Below are positions 40,041 through 52,394 of a DNA stretch of 64,000 nucleotides, piece after piece. The DNA is from Sindora glabra (lineage: Eukaryota > Streptophyta > Magnoliopsida > Fabales > Fabaceae). The DNA lies in contig CM035236.1 in assembly GCA_020226215.1 (NCBI GenBank), positions 49,785,057-49,849,056 on the forward strand, read 5' to 3'. Position numbers and translations under genes: made by a program. Positions within the stretch are counted from its first letter, which is position 1; every line of letters starts with the position of its first letter. The notes below the pieces were generated by a model. The model was not told the DNA's origin. It ran no database searches and saw only the letters and a program-made list of their open reading frames with translations.

Positions 40041-41339
40041 AGTGATTGAATTTAAATTTGAGTTATTGAGTTAAGTTATAATTATTCATGTTTGACCCAT
40101 ATATTTTTACTTCAAATGTTTTATTAATTTCTTTGGTTTTTACCCTTTCATATCTTCATTTTTTCTCTCCTTTTCCTAAGCCACATTATAATCTTGAAAA
40201 AAATCCTTTTAATTTTTCTATACATAAGATTTGAATAGTGGAGATTAGATGATTAGCAAGCTTATAGTATAGTAATTTCTTGGAATAAACTTAAGTGGAA
40301 CGCTTACTTTAAACACTTGAGAGTAAAATAGTTAATTTTGTGAAAATCTACCACATTGATCTACTCATTTTTTAATGAAATTGCTATATTAGTTAGTTTC
40401 AAGCTTGTCAAGATCTTTTTTCATGATATGTTATGTTTCTTGTTACCTTTAATTGTTCTTTGCTAGTGAATTTATGATTTTGAAGTTTTTGGAAAGTAAT
40501 TTATTTATTTCTTAGTTTTGAATAAAATTATGTCTTACCTAAAGACATTCAAGAGCTAAGTGTGCAGAAATTTGATATACAAGATTTTATCTATATTATT
40601 TCTTTTTATTTTATATGCCTTAATGTGTTATATATGCTTAATTTTATGGAATTGACATTAGTTTATAATTTGGAGTTTTTTTTTGCAATGATTTAAGATT
40701 AATCAATTAACATTGGATTATTATACTATTTTATATTTTTAGTTATATTTTGAGTTCTAAACATCAAATTAATTAAGATGATCTTTAGATCATTGGAAAG
40801 CTTAAAAAAAGCTCTACAACTTTTATATTTTGGTTAAAACCAAGTTTAGATTTCTTGAAGGTCTAATTTGGCTAAAAAGTTAAAGTCTTGTTTCTATCTT
40901 AACTGAGCTAACTTTACTTTTTAGATCATATCTAGAGTTTTAGAGGTCTAATTAATGCAAAACTAGTACCCAAAGCTTTGTAAGACCTAGCTCTACAACT
41001 TTTATGTTAATGGTTTACCAAAACTATGTAATTTTAGTAGTTTTATGGAAGTGAAATCTATGAAATTTCACTGGTATAACTCTTGGAGTATATTACTTTG
41101 TAAAATAAGTCTTGGCCTTCAAAAATTTAGCAAAGGTCTATTTTTTGTAATCCAAAGAGGCATAGGATTCAACTTCATTAGGTTTTAGAGTCATCAAGTC
41201 AAATATAGGAGGCAATAACACAACACACTTGAATATACTACACAATTTAGCAAGGATAACTTTTCTTTCTTTAATACTTTTTGTTCTTTAGCTATAAAGA
41301 TCTAAACTTCTAGTAGATTTAAGGACTTTCACTACAACA

Positions 41340-43981
41340 AATCAACACTTATGTCACTGTTAAAATCATGACATAAGATCAAATTTTTTGTGGCTATACT
41401 ATTTAGCCATGAAAATATTGGTTAAATAATCTTGTGGCATAAGTAAGCATTATAAGAAAATTGTCATGAGAAAAAAAATCTTGTGGCATAAAAATTTTTT
41501 TTTTAATAAGTTCACTTATGGCTAATAAATTCTTTTAGCCATGAATATGAATGTGGCAAGAAAAGTATATCTGTAGCTAGTAATTTATATTGTCATGAAT
41601 AAAATAAAATAATTACAAAAAATAATATAATTAGATAAAATGATTTTCATATATCCAAATTAAATCAATTATTTAGCCAATTCAATCAGGTATTATGCTA
41701 TTATTTTATTTGTACATCTGTTGAAACTTATTAATATTTTTTACCTATATCAAGTTAGGATAAATTATTAAAACTCTATCTATCTAAAAATTATAAATTA
41801 CATTTTTGGAGAATAAAACCTGAATCTCTAAGCTGAGTAATGCCAAGCTTTACCATTATCCTAGTTTGCTTCCTTAATATTATAAAACAATATATTTTAT
41901 ATAAAGTTTTAATTGACTAGTTGACTTCAAAAATAAAACTATACTCATGTGACATTAATTATAAAATAATAAAATATTATATAAATACATATAACAAAAA
42001 TATACTAATACTAAAATGCTTTATGATTTTGTTTTAAAAATTATTTTTTATAAATTAAATTCTCATTTGTTTCGTTCCTAATTTTGCTTATATCAAATTA
42101 ATCATTTACAAATATCTTATATTGATTTTATCTCCCATAAATAAGTAATTAGTTAATTTTATCATTTTATTAATATTTTTATTAATTATTAATTGAGTTA
42201 TTACAAAATAAAAGTAAAATTTTTATATTTTTTTATGTAATTTTTAATTATTTTCTAAAATTTCTTCAATAAAAGTTGAATTATATGAAATAAATATCAA
42301 TACAAATCATAACTTTGAACTATTGTGTATATTTAAATTTTAATTATAATTGTGTATATTTAAATTTATAAATTATTTACTTTTATTTTTTATTTATAAT
42401 ACATATTTCTATCATTCACAAATATAAGTTAAATCATTTGAATCTTCATAATTTTTTTATATTAATTTCATCTCTCATATGTTATTTATATTTAATTTTT
42501 ATCATTCCATTTATTATGTCATTAACCTATCAATAAAATTATAAATAAATGACTAAATTAATTAAATTATTATTTAGAAGGACAGAAATTAATACAAAAT
42601 ATCAATGAGAAATGAAATTAATAAGGGATGAAAATGAAAATTTAGACTATTTTATATATATCACTTCCTTAAATATAATTTACTTAAAATTTTTTAATAT
42701 AATAATTTAATTATTATTAAATTATACATGTATGTATTATATATAATAAATTTTTTTAATAATTGGACCAAATAATAAATTGAAAAAATTATTATATATG
42801 TATGTATTATATATATGTATATGTTAATCCTATTAATTTTTATTTTTAGTATGTAAAGAATTTAAATTCATTGAATAATTATATAATACAATCTTTAATA
42901 TATTATAATATTTATTTTGTTAATGTTTATTAATTTTATTATGTAGATTTAATTGATGAAAAGTTAAATAGTTATTTATTATTTATGAAAAAAATGTTGC
43001 ATTTTAATAGATATTAAATTTAGTACACACATAAAAAAAATGCTTAAGAGCTTGATAATTGAACTCTTTCTTACATATCTTAAGGTTTAGGGTTCAACTT
43101 CTATATCTATTATTTTAAAAAAAATAATAAAAGTATATAATTATATAATTTATGAGTAGTTCTATCTTTTTACATATACTTTATAAATCTCCTAATTTAA
43201 AATATTATGTTCTATAACTTTTTATTTTGATTAATTAGGGCTAATTAGTTAATCAAGTAAGCTATTTACTAAATTTCTAAAACAATTGTTTAACTTAATT
43301 AATTAGTTAAAGGCCTCTATCTTAAGTGATGAATTAGTTATTTGCTAAATACTCATAATATATAAATATTTATATTTTTTTATTATCTACAATATTGGAG
43401 CATGTTATACTTATTATAAATAATCTTTTTTATATGTATAGTTATAAAAAATGATATATTTGACTATGATTTTATTTATAAAATTAATTCGCTGCATAAA
43501 TAATATTTTACTATAAATAAAATTTTATAACTTATATGATGAATAAGTGATAGCTTATCATAAGAAATGCATATTTGTAATCTAATTTATGACATAAGTG
43601 ATACTTTGTCACAGAAAATGTGTTCTCACAGTTTAGTTTATGGTATTTTTGTCATGAGTAAGGTTTTTTCGTAGTACAAGTGATACTTTGCCATGAGAAA
43701 TGTGTTTCCATAGCTTAGTCTTGTGGCATAAGTGATATTTTGCCACAGGTAAAGTTTTTTCGTAGCACAAGTGATACTTTGCCATAAAGATTATGTTCCT
43801 ATAGCTTAATTCATGACACAAGTGATATTTTGCTATAAGTAAAGTTTTTCCACAACATAGATTTTTTAGTTTTTTGTACATTTGTCTAAATTTTTTTATT
43901 CTCATGGCAAAAGGTAAAATTACCACAATTTTTAAATTTTTATAGCATAATTGGTTGCACAAGTGTTAATTTGTTGCAGTG
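41340..43981 (+). mobile_element. Non-autonomous CACTA element, 2642 bases
   Basis: Terminal inverted repeats begin CACTACAACAAATCAACAC on the left and CACTGCAACAAATTAACAC on the right (reverse strand), with three differences in the first 24 positions. A perfect TTT target duplication lies at 41337-41339 and 43982-43984. Both ends hold dense repeats of gtggcataag/gccatgag-type motifs. The centre (41.6-43.5 kb) is extremely AT-rich and carries no transposase, so it would depend on an autonomous partner. Confidence 0.92.
43585..43980. repeat. Subterminal repeat array of the CACTA element
   Basis: At least five copies of a core like aagtgata(c/t)tttgccat occur at about 43595, 43678, 43730, 43768 and 43820, alternating with 'gtaaagttttttcgtag' and 'atagcttagt' blocks. 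Counterparts at the left end lie at 41350-41600. Such arrays bind the element-encoded DNA-binding protein in En/Spm. A 109-codon minus-strand frame over it (repeated AKYHLCH) is a by-product. Confidence 0.8.
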
Positions 43982-44927
43982 TTTAAGGTTCATCTCTATT
44001 AGATTATAACATTCTAATTTGTAATGTTAACTTTCTCTAATTGATTTTCTTATTTCCCTCATTCTTTGTATTAATTACTTGAAATTGCATATGTTGAATG
44101 TTAATTTTGTATAATTAGTGTTTAACCTTGTGATTTCTAATCTTTATCTATTGTTATATCAAATTATGATTGATTAATCATGGATTTTTATATAGAAACA
44201 AAGGGTTGAGAGATTGAATCAAAGGTTTCTTGTTTAATCCATCAATTTAGTTGAATTCTATCTTTAAATTAATTTTTACCTGACTCAATATAAATTATAA
44301 TGGTTGCTTAATTTTGCTAATCCTAATTAATCAAATCCTAAATGGTCATTTGGCATAGGATTCATGATTATTGTGAGGGTTCCAAATAATTGAAGGTTTA
44401 AAAATTAATTGAACTAGTCAATTATTTTATGATTTATAAAGCTCTCAAATACTTGGATTGATTACTTTGCTTTATTGACTTGCTTTCTTGTTATTTTACT
44501 TTTATACTTTGTTTTGTTTAATACATTTATTTTAATTTCATATCAAAGCCCCCTAATTTGGTTCTGTGTTCTATTCTATATTCTACATACTATCTAAATC
44601 TATCTATATTATATGTACATTCTATTTGTATTTTCTTTTTCACTTTTGTTTGCATTCATTCTCTTTATTTTTAGTGCATAAAAGGCTTAAATAGTTACGT
44701 AATCATTTTTAGTAATTAATTGAGAAAGGATATATTAAGGGATTATTAGAGGTATAACTTGGTTTGTCACTCTATATTGCATAAGTTTAAGTAAATTGGT
44801 TATAATTAATTTTTGAATGTTCAACACACGTATCATGATCCTTTCAAATAAATTTCTTATATCACAAGTTTAAGATACTATGTCTTCTTTTTTTAAGCTA
44901 TGTTTACATACACAATGACTTCTTACT

Positions 44928-44932
<5 letters not shown>

Positions 44933-45006
<74 letters not shown>
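44933..45006. repeat. (AT)n microsatellite
   Basis: Uninterrupted AT tract of about 74 bases in the 3' part of the large CACTA element. Confidence 0.95.
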
Positions 45007-45010
<4 letters not shown>

Positions 45011-45688
45011 AAATATATATTTAGATATATGTAGGACCCATTTGATAGATTCATAAAAGTGAATTAAACATACTTAGATAGAGTGATATTCATGACAAAT
45101 TAGCAGGTAAGTTTTCTTTCATTATAATAAACTTTTTCTTTATAGTTGTTGAACACTCAAATTTTCATTTGCTTACTTTGTTTTCTTATATTTGATTCTC
45201 TAGATGTATGCTAGTTGATAGTGCAACTCATTAGGTATTCCCTAATCACATGTATAAGTATATAGAATTAATGTAGAGGAAAAGTAGGGCTATTTTATCT
45301 ATAATGAATTGTACATGTTAAATTTAGGATTATGTACTATAATTAAAATGAAATGTACATTATTTTATTTATAATATAGGGTTTGTATGTATTATAAAGT
45401 TGTAGTATTATAGTTTTAGGAGTTCTAGATGTATTTCAAGTTAGAAGTAATACAGTAGGATAGGTCATGAAACACTATACAAAATGGAAAAGGTGTAAGG
45501 AATAAGTTTCTCAATTTTTTGGTTTGGGGAGAGGGATGTAATATAATATTAATTATGTGACTCACCAACGTGGTTAACTAAACAGTCCACATTGATGAAT
45601 AAAATCAATCGACATTAAACTAGAATTTTTAATGATGATTATAGAATGAAAATCAATGTCTTTAAATATCACTGGTTACTGAATGGTG

Positions 45689-45768
45689 TGACCTATAAGA
45701 AAGGATGATGGTTTATTTGTTAGGGAACATGACCTATAAGAAAGGATGATTGTTTATTTGTTAGGGAA
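45689..45768. repeat. 41-base tandem duplication
   Basis: The stretch beginning tgacctataagaaaggatga at 45689 recurs at 45730, with one internal change. It lies in the right subterminal region of the large CACTA element. Confidence 0.9.
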
Positions 45769-45911
45769 TCAATGTAGTATTATTTTTTTATGATGATTTT
45801 GTAATAGGTGTTATAAAATATTTAGTATGACATTAGATAAAATAATAGTAAAAAATTGACATCTAATCCTTTAAACAGCCAACATCTATTTATGATTCTA
45901 TAATAATGATC

Positions 45912-47285
45912 GCCTTTAACATCTTAAATTGAAGTTTAACAAAAACACATTTTCAAGCAAATTCATCATGAATATCATGGCTTCAACTTGCCATCAATTA
46001 AGCATATATATATATCTCATGCATAAAAATCCTCTTAAACAAAAACCAAGAAAAAAATCAATAGATCCCTACTCACTTAATTTGACTTATATGTTTATTT
46101 TCACACCTATGATTCAAGTTGTGCCATTCAAAATAACATGAAGTTAGTAAGAGAATTCTTGAAAGAACTATGAAAAGAAAAGAAATCACTAGAGTAGATG
46201 AGCTACTACCTTTTCTTTGAAGAACTACAAAGCTTAATCTCTAACAAACTCTAAAAGAACTATCAAGAACATTTCGAGAAATCTCAAGAACACACTAGGA
46301 AAATGAACTAAAGGCCTCGCTATTTACATAGTGTTTCTCCAACAAACTTTCACTAGCCTTTCTTTTCTCTTTCTCTCTTTCTTTCTCTCACGGATAAGCA
46401 AAATGAACTAAAGGCCTTGCTATTTATGGTGGATAGGTAAAGTAACTCTAAAGCTCTATCTTAAGTCGATGACATCATCTCCTTATGTTTTAAATATGCC
46501 TACATAATTTTATCTTGAATTTTGGAGAAAAATCTTAATTAATCTCATCCAATATTCCTCTATTAAATACATGCTTATCACATCTTCTAAATTCCAAGAA
46601 TATTCTTCCTCATTAATTATATGTTCATCTTAAAAGATGAATAAGCTTATTAATGAAAGCTTCTAACTTAATCACTAGAGCTCGCATGCTATGATACATT
46701 AAAATAATATTTTATATTCATTAGGAAAAATACCTTACAAATTACTCTAATGCCCATCACTTTAAAATCGTGCACCTCTATATGGTGTTTCCAAAATATT
46801 AGCATTTTATCCCTTTAAGCTTTCATGGGATGCTTCTAAGCAAAATCCATAAGTTACTCCAAATTTCTATCAACTTTGAATCTCAAATAATTTCTAAAAT
46901 TACTTTAATTTTACTTAGATAATTTCAAATGAAGTTTTCATCTATTAAAATTAATGAGTACTTTTACTAATTACCTATTAATAAAAAATTTTAAATTAAT
47001 TCTATTAATCTTTATCTATTGAGTTTTTACTGGGTATTAAAAGAAATTTATTAAACTTTAGTGGTATTATATGTTGTTTGTTAAGTTAGGGAACACTATT
47101 CTCACCACTAGGCTAGAAATGATTATGGTTACTAAAAGAGTAAAAACATAGCATGTATAACTTACATCATATTAGAAGATCAAAATATATAAATAAGTAT
47201 TAAAAATTAATAATTTAAAAGATGACATTACTTATACATAAAATATGAGCCTAAGAAATATGAATTCAATTACCTTTAATTTTTC
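45912..47285. other. AT-rich DNA without recognisable gene
   Basis: The plus-strand 70-codon frame at 45929-46141 has no identifiable motif. A partial direct repeat (aaaatgaactaaaggcct at about 46300 and 46400) flanks a CT-rich stretch at 46360-46390. The segment probably belongs to the decayed minus-strand CACTA element next to it. Confidence 0.3.
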
Positions 47286-48000
47286 TTAACATTTTTAGAA
47301 GGATCTTCATCCCATATTCCTTTAGCATAATTATCTCGAATGTAGAACTCCTCTACGTCACCTTTATTGTTCATCGAAAATATTCTAATAAAGAAAGGAG
47401 GAGTCTCCTTAATATCGTTTCTCATGTCTTCTTCATCCTTATCACCAACAATCTATCCTATTTTTGGTGAAGCTACACGCCACTTCTTATCATATAGGTT
47501 TGTGACATAAAAATCTTGTTTTGCTTAGGATGCCATTATGAACAACTCTCCTTTGTAAATTTCCTTATTAAGATCTATTAGCATGAATTCTAACTTATCG
47601 ACCCCATTTACATTGAAATATAAACACCCTAAATCTATTGTAATCAAGCTTCCAAATGTCTCCATTGACCTTGTAATATGATATATTGGCATATACAAGT
47701 TTCCTATCTTTGGAACTACTCACATGCATCACATGAGCCACCAAAGTAACTTTACTATTTTTCATAGTACTCTTATCATCCTAGCCTTTTGTATAAAAAG
47801 AATAACCATTAATGTCATATTAACAATAATGGATGACCTTCATATGTAGCCCATGTGTTAGCTATCTTATGCTATCAAAATAGTATCCAATTCTTACACT
47901 ATTCAAAAATGAACTGGGCTTTAGAATCAATGTTAGAATGAACACTTGTGTTTAACTTGTACTTGGTGATCATTGTTTCTACAATTCAACTCTCTTACAA
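47286..48000 (-). pseudogene. Second TNP2 transposase relic, DUF4216-like C-terminus
   Basis: The minus strand reads, in order, TLMVILFIQK / VTLVAHVMHVSSSKD (about 47800-47700), WKLDYNRFRVFIFQCKW (about 47650), EIYKGELFIMAS.AKQDFYVTN (about 47560-47500) and KKWRVASPK. It ends in an acidic tail with DVEEFYIRDNYAKGIW near 47340. This matches the DUF4216 end of plant TNP2 proteins and of the copy at 33530-33860. Frameshifts and stops are present. The upstream transposase core is not recognisable beyond about 48500, so this is a truncated relic of another CACTA element in opposite orientation. Confidence 0.65.
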
Positions 48001-49423
48001 GGTTTATATGTTAATCCATGTAAGGTTATACTTTTTTACTACTATGCATGATGCAAAGGTGGGTTTACATACACATTTCATAATATATACTCACCACTTA
48101 GGTACCTAATGTGCCCTTCCTTGCAATTCTTCCATCCTAATGAGAAATTAGAAATGAAGTTTCTTACTTTTCATACCAACATTGAACTCATATATTGGGC
48201 TTTCCAAATTATAATTCTCAATAAATAACCTTAATGTTGTATAAACTAGATCAAGCAAATTTATCAAGTATGCTTTTTCATAAACATAGCATATAACTTG
48301 CTAAACTTGTTTGATGTATCTACCTTGTGTGAAATGCACATAAATATCAACACTTACACTACTTAAAAGCCTTAAAAATGAAACTAGACACACATAATCC
48401 AAACAAATACAAAGGCACATAATAATAACTTTAAAATGTTCTTCCTTCGATTTAGAGGAAAAATAAGGCATTTGAACATATTTTAATGATAAGAAGAAGA
48501 CTTCAGCAAATTAAGGCTAAACTAGAGGTTGAACATAAGCTCTGGTGATCTTTGGTGAGAATTTCTCCTTAAGGCACAATGAATCTCACAAGGAAAACAC
48601 TCTTATTCTACATTTTGCACTTTAATGTTACAACAGAGTTAGCATTCTATGTTATGACAGAGTTAACCTTCTATTTTAACTCCCCTATTGTTTTCATGAA
48701 TTCAATGTTAATGAAAACCAAAATGGCATCACTTCATTTTCTGTGTTTGGTGTATATTAAAATCGATGTATTTTGTTCAGACTATTAACAGTCAAATATA
48801 ACAATCAATTTTATAACAATTGCCATCTTAATAGCTTTCCACATTGATTTTTAACAAAAAATTAAACAAAAAATTTATGCAAACATAATTGTAAAATTAA
48901 TTTTTTGGAAAATCAATGTCATTTCCCATAAAAAGTTGAGGTGTTAAATTGTATAAATGTAAAATATCTAATTTCCCACATCCATTTTAGATAAAAAAAA
49001 AAAACCTCAAATCAAAGGTTTTAAGCAAAAATAGATATGGTTTTTCTTGTATAGGTTTTTTCCCTTATAAAACAATCATCATATTGAAAATTTTGAAACT
49101 TCATAACAAAGATAATAAATATTAAATAGAGAGAGTTATTTTTAAATATTTTAAATAAAAAGAGTGTTATTTTTACCTTATTATACAACGAAATCATTAT
49201 ATATTTTATTTATAGCATATAGCTTTCATTTTTTTAAATAGAAAGTTATCCAAATGTGAAACTAAAGAGAGAGTAAATTAACAAATATATAATAAAAAGA
49301 AATATATAAGAAAAAAGATAATAAACAATTATAAAAATATATTTTATAATTTTATTTATTTTCATATACATCATTACATCAATAAATATAATAAACAATA
49401 GAATTTTCATTACATATACATAT

Positions 49424-49425
<2 letters not shown>
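48001..49425. other. AT-rich DNA, probably CACTA-derived
   Basis: No gene recognised. Short acattgattt/aatcaatgtc motifs at 48.78-48.95 kb resemble the subterminal motifs of the large CACTA element. The 69-codon plus-strand frame at 48579-48788 has no family resemblance. Confidence 0.3.

Positions 49426-49493
<68 letters not shown>
49426..49493. repeat. (TA)n microsatellite
   Basis: TA tract of about 68 bases, bounded on both sides by near-copies of cattacatca. Confidence 0.95.
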
Positions 49494-49495
<2 letters not shown>

Positions 49496-49583
49496 TTGCA
49501 TCATTACATCAAAAAATATGCCAATAATAAATAAACAAAAGAAAAAGGGATCGTGTTCCATCCTCGATAGCAACAATTACACT

Positions 49584-49793
49584 TTATTTCATATTGCTTA
49601 AGAGCTTATGAGTTGGAGGGTGTAAATTATCATATTCAGCATTACCAAGTTTAGGCAATGTATTTGCCTTTATTACCAACTCAAATGTGTGTATTGATTT
49701 CAAGCATAGCTTCCTTTCCATCTCATTTAACATATTTAGAGATGCTATAATTCTTATCAAATAATTTTCCTCCTTTAATATCTTAGGCTTCAT
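49584..49793 (-). pseudogene. Fragment of an unassigned CACTA-associated protein
   Basis: The 69-codon frame reads MKPKILKEENYLIRIIASLN and later LPKLGNAEYDNLHPPTHKLL. The 9.8 kb region carries a decayed copy of the same peptide on the same strand (DEYANLHLPT, then a stop), so this was once a protein-coding sequence in a repeated element. It may be the accessory DNA-binding protein of a CACTA family, judged only by its neighbourhood. No domain is recognised. Confidence 0.45.
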
Positions 49794-50773
49794 ACTGTGA
49801 CAACATAGTTTGTCGAAGGATCGTTATATTCAACATTACAAATCCTTGTCAAAAGATTCTTAGGACACTATGAAACTTAAGATATTGAAGAAGGCAAGTC
49901 TTTTGATAAGATTCATAACTTCTTTAAATGTGTCAAATGAGATAAAAGGAGAATTATCTTTAAACTCAAACCAAAATTTTGAATTAAATAATGGAGGTTA
50001 AGCCATTACTGAGATGTTTAACATAAAGAGTGCGAGCAAAATTTATAAATAATATACATAAAATTAGACGTCAATTATAAAAGCACAATTGTCGTTTCAA
50101 ATATGAATTTTTTTCATTTAGGTTAGCCATTAATATACCTTTAAATATTGATTAAGTCAAATACCAATGTGTAAAGGGTTTGCAATTTAAAGTGTGGTGC
50201 TTAAAATTACTTTAAACATAAGTTATTTACACAATTAACGTTGTACATTTTGTGGTTTCCTTTAATCTCATGAATGTAATAGTGTAATTTAACAAGTTAG
50301 TTATTAACATAACTTTATACATCAATCGTCTTCATGAATTGACATTTTAAGTCATTGCAATTTCTCATATGCTCATAAATACCATAATTAGTTAGTTGTA
50401 AATATACCTTTAGACATTGGTTCCTATATATTACTAATGTTTAATATTCAACCCTATTTTCAAATGTAATGTTTGGTATTCTTTCAATGTCGATTGTTTA
50501 AAAACTAACATAATAAGTTGGAATCTTATATCCATGTTAATTTGTATTAAAATAACCAATGTGATTTACATGTTCTTTTTCCAAACTAGTATTAGCCTGA
50601 CAAGATTTGTTACAAATAATAAAGATAATTTTACATAATAAAATCTTTAAAACTTCAACAATGATGTCAATATGCAGTAAAGATTAAAGATAACAATAAA
50701 AGAATATTAAACAAATTTGTAAATTTACAAATAAAAGCAAAAATCAAATGAAGACTAAAATTATGCTAGATCA

Positions 50774-52143
50774 TGATAAATGCACAAATGCACCTAAAAT
50801 TCTATGTGTTTCATCACTTATTCGCTTAGTATTTTGTGCAAATTGATTGAAAAGGATACTAAGATGCTCTATATTTTGTTTTCAGGTCTTGAAATGACAC
50901 ATATGAGCATTAGAAAAGGATCCGGAAGCAAAACCATTGAAATTGTGAAGAATTGAAGCAAATTTGTTCACTTGACAAATAACACAGGGTATGGGAAACC
51001 CGTGTTTAAGGCCGTGTTTCCTTCTGGATTGCTTCGAGACTTCACTGGACTGCTCAGAGAAGGACACGGGATAGAACATGAGCCGTGTACTACCCCGTGT
51101 ACATTACTGCTTGACACTTCGGAGAAGAACACGGGGTGTGTCGCACAACGTGTTTCGTGCTGATCAACTTTCGCTGAGAAACACGGGGTAGAACACGGGC
51201 CATGTTGACCCCCATGTACATCACCAATATAAGTTTTGTGTGAAATTTTGAATAGGAAAGGGAGGAGAAACTGAGAATTAACAAGGAGAGTTGCTAGGAG
51301 AAACCCTAGGGGAGACCCAAACTCACCAAGGGCATCTTCTAACGTAGATTCAAGAAAGGAATTGAAGAATCAAGCAAGGAATTTGTAGATCTTCATGAAT
51401 TGTTTGACTTCCCTCTCTGTTTTCTAGTTTTCTTCTGATTTTGTAATGTTTTCACACTAAACCCTTGTGCTCAGCTTGGGTGAACTTATTCATGGAGTTA
51501 TGGAATTGAATTTTATATGATCTAGCTTGATTTACTGTTGAATTATGATTTGATTTTGCTGTTTTGTCTGGAACAAGCCAATATATCCGGAATATTGGAT
51601 TTGTGTTATGGATTAATTGATTCTAGGTTGAAATAATCAATTAATTAATTGGATCTTGCATGATCATTGAGAATATAAATTAGACTTAGGAATTAAGCTG
51701 ATTGTATTCTTTTGCACAGGATGAAATGTCCAAGAATGGATTCTAAGCAAGTTAATGCAACCTAGATAAGTGATTACTAGAGTAATTCTGGGCATTTAAT
51801 CTTTTGGTTAGTAGTTAGTAGCCTTGCAATGAGGTATAGCTTAATTTTGGTAATCCAGCAATCTTAATTAACAGTAAACTAAGTTAGAGAATTATATTCA
51901 TTCCATAATGAAATGTACAAGGGATCCTTAAGCTGAGTACGCTTTTATTCCATTGAATCAAACTTTATTTTTGATAGCTAAGCTCTGTTTTACAATTTAT
52001 TCTTGATTCACACTATCAATTGATCCGCCTAGATAATTTTACTTGAGATTTAGTTAGTACTCAACCTACAATCCTTGTGGAGAACGATAATCTTTTATAC
52101 TATAACTCGACTTAACCCGTGCACTTGCGGGATTGCACAGTCA
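50774..52143 (+). mobile_element. Solo LTR, Ty3/gypsy Tat-like (1370 bases)
   Basis: Starts TGATAAATGC and ends GCACAGTCA, with a perfect target duplication GATCA (50769-50773 and 52144-52148). The 3' part has the widespread Gypsy LTR ending 'gtggagaacgataatc...cgtgcacttgcgggattgcac', which in full elements is followed by the Asp-tRNA-type primer site; none is present here. Around 50985-51230 the motif acacgg/ccgtgt recurs many times in both orientations, giving a locally GC-richer block. No internal region remains. Confidence 0.88.
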
Positions 52144-52394
52144 GATCATTATATGAAAAAATTACAAATGAAAATACAATGAAGATCATATATCCAAATA
52201 AATTTCAAATTTTTGTGATTGATCTTGCTATAAATCCTATTAAAATATCCCATCCATTTTGTAAAATTATTGGAGACGTAAAAAAATGAATGGGATATTT
52301 CAATAAGATTTTCTTCAAGACTTAGATTTCACTAAAGACATTCTATAAAGAGGCTTAATTCAAAATACAAATCTAATTTCATATCTTATGGAAA

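Larger units (their letters stand above)
33864..44835 (+). mobile_element. Ty3/gypsy element, internally deleted, with nested CACTA element
   Basis: LTRs at 33864-35463 (about 1600 bases) and 40573-44835 (about 1618 bases after removing the 2642-base CACTA insertion plus TTT). The right ends are GCACATATCA and ACACGTATCA. The target duplication TAATC (33859-33863) and TGATC (44836-44840) differs by one transition. Internal parts are a degenerate Asp-tRNA primer site, gag and a protease with DLGASINVM, but no reverse transcriptase, RNase H or integrase motif is visible before the A/G-rich pre-PPT region. The gag and protease text resembles the Athila-type lineage, and LTR length and primer site agree. 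Non-autonomous. Confidence 0.8.
40573..44835 (+). repeat. 3' LTR of the Gypsy element, split by a CACTA element
   Basis: The LTR parts are 40573-41339 and 43985-44835. The 5' LTR runs through the same site without a break (aaggatttcaaggcttat at 34610), so the insertion 41340-43981 is clearly secondary. Confidence 0.85.
25476..45908 (+). mobile_element. CACTA (En/Spm) transposon with TNP2 transposase, multiply interrupted
   Basis: The left end reads CACTACTATAAAATTG (25476). The right end is the reverse complement of CATTATTATAGAATC (ending 45908), 12 of 15 positions matching with only transitions different. A 3-base target duplication ATC flanks both ends (25473-25475 and 45909-45911), the size expected for CACTA elements. 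Both subterminal regions carry scattered acatca/caatgt motifs. Inside lies a TNP2-type transposase frame split by a 3.7 kb LTR and an 11 kb Gypsy element. Subtracting those leaves roughly 5.7 kb. All insertions must be younger than this element. Confidence 0.8.

Noticed and set aside
43585..43840. Regularly spaced repeats suggestive of a CRISPR-like array
   Set aside because: Units are imperfect, alternate in orientation, spacing is irregular and they lie within a CACTA element end of a plant genome.
43633..43962. 109-codon minus-strand frame with repeated AKYHLCH units
   Set aside because: Produced by the CACTA subterminal repeats; no start context or domain.
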